Shown: one piece after another, positions 63,310 to 64,000 of the stretch
How positions within the stretch are numbered: the first letter of the stretch is position 1
Layout of the letters: the number at the start of each line of letters is the position of its first letter
Assembly (NCBI RefSeq): GCF_028657195.3
Contig: NZ_JANCPR020000047.1
Coordinates: 1 to 64,000, forward strand
Reading direction: 5' to 3'
Length of the DNA: 64,000 nt
DNA from: Streptomyces iconiensis
Lineage (GTDB): Bacteria; Actinomycetota; Actinomycetes; Streptomycetales; Streptomycetaceae
Made by a program: the position numbers and the translations under genes
Notes under the pieces: model-generated
What the model saw: only the letters and a program-made list of their open reading frames with translations
Databases searched by the model: none
Told to the model about the DNA's origin: nothing

Positions 63310-64000
63310 ATGAGCATCGCGTACTCGAAAGACAGCGTCGTCCCCTTCAACGTCCCCTATGTCTCCAGGAACGAGGCGGACCACATCCGGGAGGCCCTGG
63401 CCTCCGGAAAGGTGGACGGCGACGGCCCGTTCGCGGACCGCGCCACCACGCTGCTGAGGAAGGCGACCGGGGCGGGCGCCGCGCTGCTCGCCCCGTCGTG
63501 CACCCACGCCCTGGAGATCGCGGCGCTCGTCCTGGAACTCCGCCCGGGGGACGAGGTGATCATGCCTTCCTTCACCTTCCCCTCCACGGCGAACGCGTTC
63601 GCGCTGCGCGGTGCGGTGCCGGTGTTCGTCGACTGCCGGCCCGACACGCTCAACCTCGACGAGCGGCTGCTGGAGCCGGCGATCACCGAGCGCACCCGCG
63701 CCGTCGTGGTGATGCACTATGCCGGTGTCTCCTGTGAGATGGACGAGATCCGGCGCGTCGCGTCGCGGCACGGGCTGCCGATCGTCGAGGACAACGCGCA
63801 CGGCCTCGCCGCCTCCTACCATGGCTCGGCGCTGGGGACCTTCGGCGTCCTGGCCACGCAGAGCTTCCACGCGACGAAGAACATCCAGTGCGGCGAGGGC
63901 GGGGCCCTGCTGGTGAACGACCCCCGACTGCTGGACGGCGCGGAGATCGCCCGCGACAAGGGCACCAACCGGTGCCAGTATCTGCGCGGGCGCGTGGAGA
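63310..64000 (+). CDS. dTDP-4-amino-4,6-dideoxyhexose transaminase (WecE/RffA-like), cut by window edge
   Basis: PLP enzyme of the DegT/DnrJ/EryC1 group; the first 230 residues are present. It follows E. coli WecE closely: PFNVPYVSRNEADHI, SGKVDGDGPF, LLAPSCTHALEIAALVLELR, PGDEVIMPSFTFPSTANAFA, VVVMHYAGVSCEMDEI and GTNRCQYLRG. Lys190 in FHATKNIQCGEGG is the PLP lysine, and Asp161 in IVEDNAHG binds the pyridine nitrogen. WecE puts an amino group on C4 of dTDP-4-keto-6-deoxyglucose with glutamate as donor. With the N-methyltransferase at 53586 it predicts a methylated 4-aminosugar. Confidence 0.9.
   Translation, partial: MSIAYSKDSVVPFNVPYVSRNEADHIREALASGKVDGDGPFADRATTLLRKATGAGAALLAPSCTHALEIAALVLELRPGDEVIMPSFTFPSTANAFALRGAVPVFVDCRPDTLNLDERLLEPAITERTRAVVVMHYAGVSCEMDEIRRVASRHGLPIVEDNAHGLAASYHGSALGTFGVLATQSFHATKNIQCGEGGALLVNDPRLLDGAEIARDKGTNRCQYLRGRVE

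Noticed and set aside
1-64000. tRNA or rRNA genes
   Set aside because: No cloverleaf with the conserved T-arm, and no rRNA-like stretch, could be identified by reading. A tRNAscan-SE run would settle this.

Overview
The window is very GC-rich, codes with strong G/C bias at third codon positions, and carries typical actinomycete families (SARP regulator, DUF1205 glycosyltransferases, type II polyketide genes, DUF6192, many IS families). This points to Streptomyces or a close relative, probably a chromosome arm or large plasmid. No rRNA, tRNA or CRISPR array was recognised.

Region 1 (1-20 kb) is an insertion-sequence graveyard. It holds an IS5-type transposase, an ISAzo13-type element with 19-bp perfect inverted repeats, an IS982-type element inserted in an alpha/beta hydrolase, a decayed IS630-type element, a Tn3 transposase tail and a frameshifted tyrosine recombinase. 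Between them lie pieces of host genes (flavoprotein, ATP-dependent DNA ligase, MarR, HNH endonuclease, LexA-type HTH, alcohol dehydrogenase). Intact genes include an IRED-like NAD(P) oxidoreductase with a divergent HxlR regulator, two small DUF3995-like membrane proteins and an aldehyde dehydrogenase. A broken PH-domain membrane protein lies just after a toxin-like fragment.

Region 2 (20.4-31.7 kb) has two large divergent exported proteins: a DNRLRE/FG-GAP repeat protein (1024 aa) and an RHS/YD-repeat protein (2169 aa) with a variable C-terminal region. Behind the RHS gene come an 80-aa membrane protein and a PH-domain membrane protein homologous to the broken one in region 1. This looks like a polymorphic toxin locus with candidate immunity genes.

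Region 3 (31.7-40.7 kb) is a decayed integrative element: small membrane proteins, HTH and FtsK-tail-like fragments, a GIY-YIG/T5orf172 fragment cut by an IS110-family element, and a P4-type primase broken by frameshifts and a 28-bp duplication.

Region 4 (40.7-64 kb, continuing past the right edge) is a biosynthetic cluster for a glycosylated aromatic polyketide. dTDP-sugar genes (3-ketoreductase, RmlA, RmlB, a WecE-like 4-aminotransferase and a DesVI-like N-methyltransferase) predict an N-methylated 4-amino-4,6-dideoxyhexose among other sugars. Four DUF1205 glycosyltransferases, an AknOx-like flavin oxidase and an unusual clan GH-A glycosidase are present. A chain-length factor (KS-beta), O-methyltransferase, PF04199 cyclase, SnoaL-like protein and FAD monooxygenase act on the aglycone. 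A SARP regulator and a DrrAB-like exporter complete the set. No KS-alpha or ACP is in view. An IS5-family element sits between the chain-length factor and the fourth glycosyltransferase.
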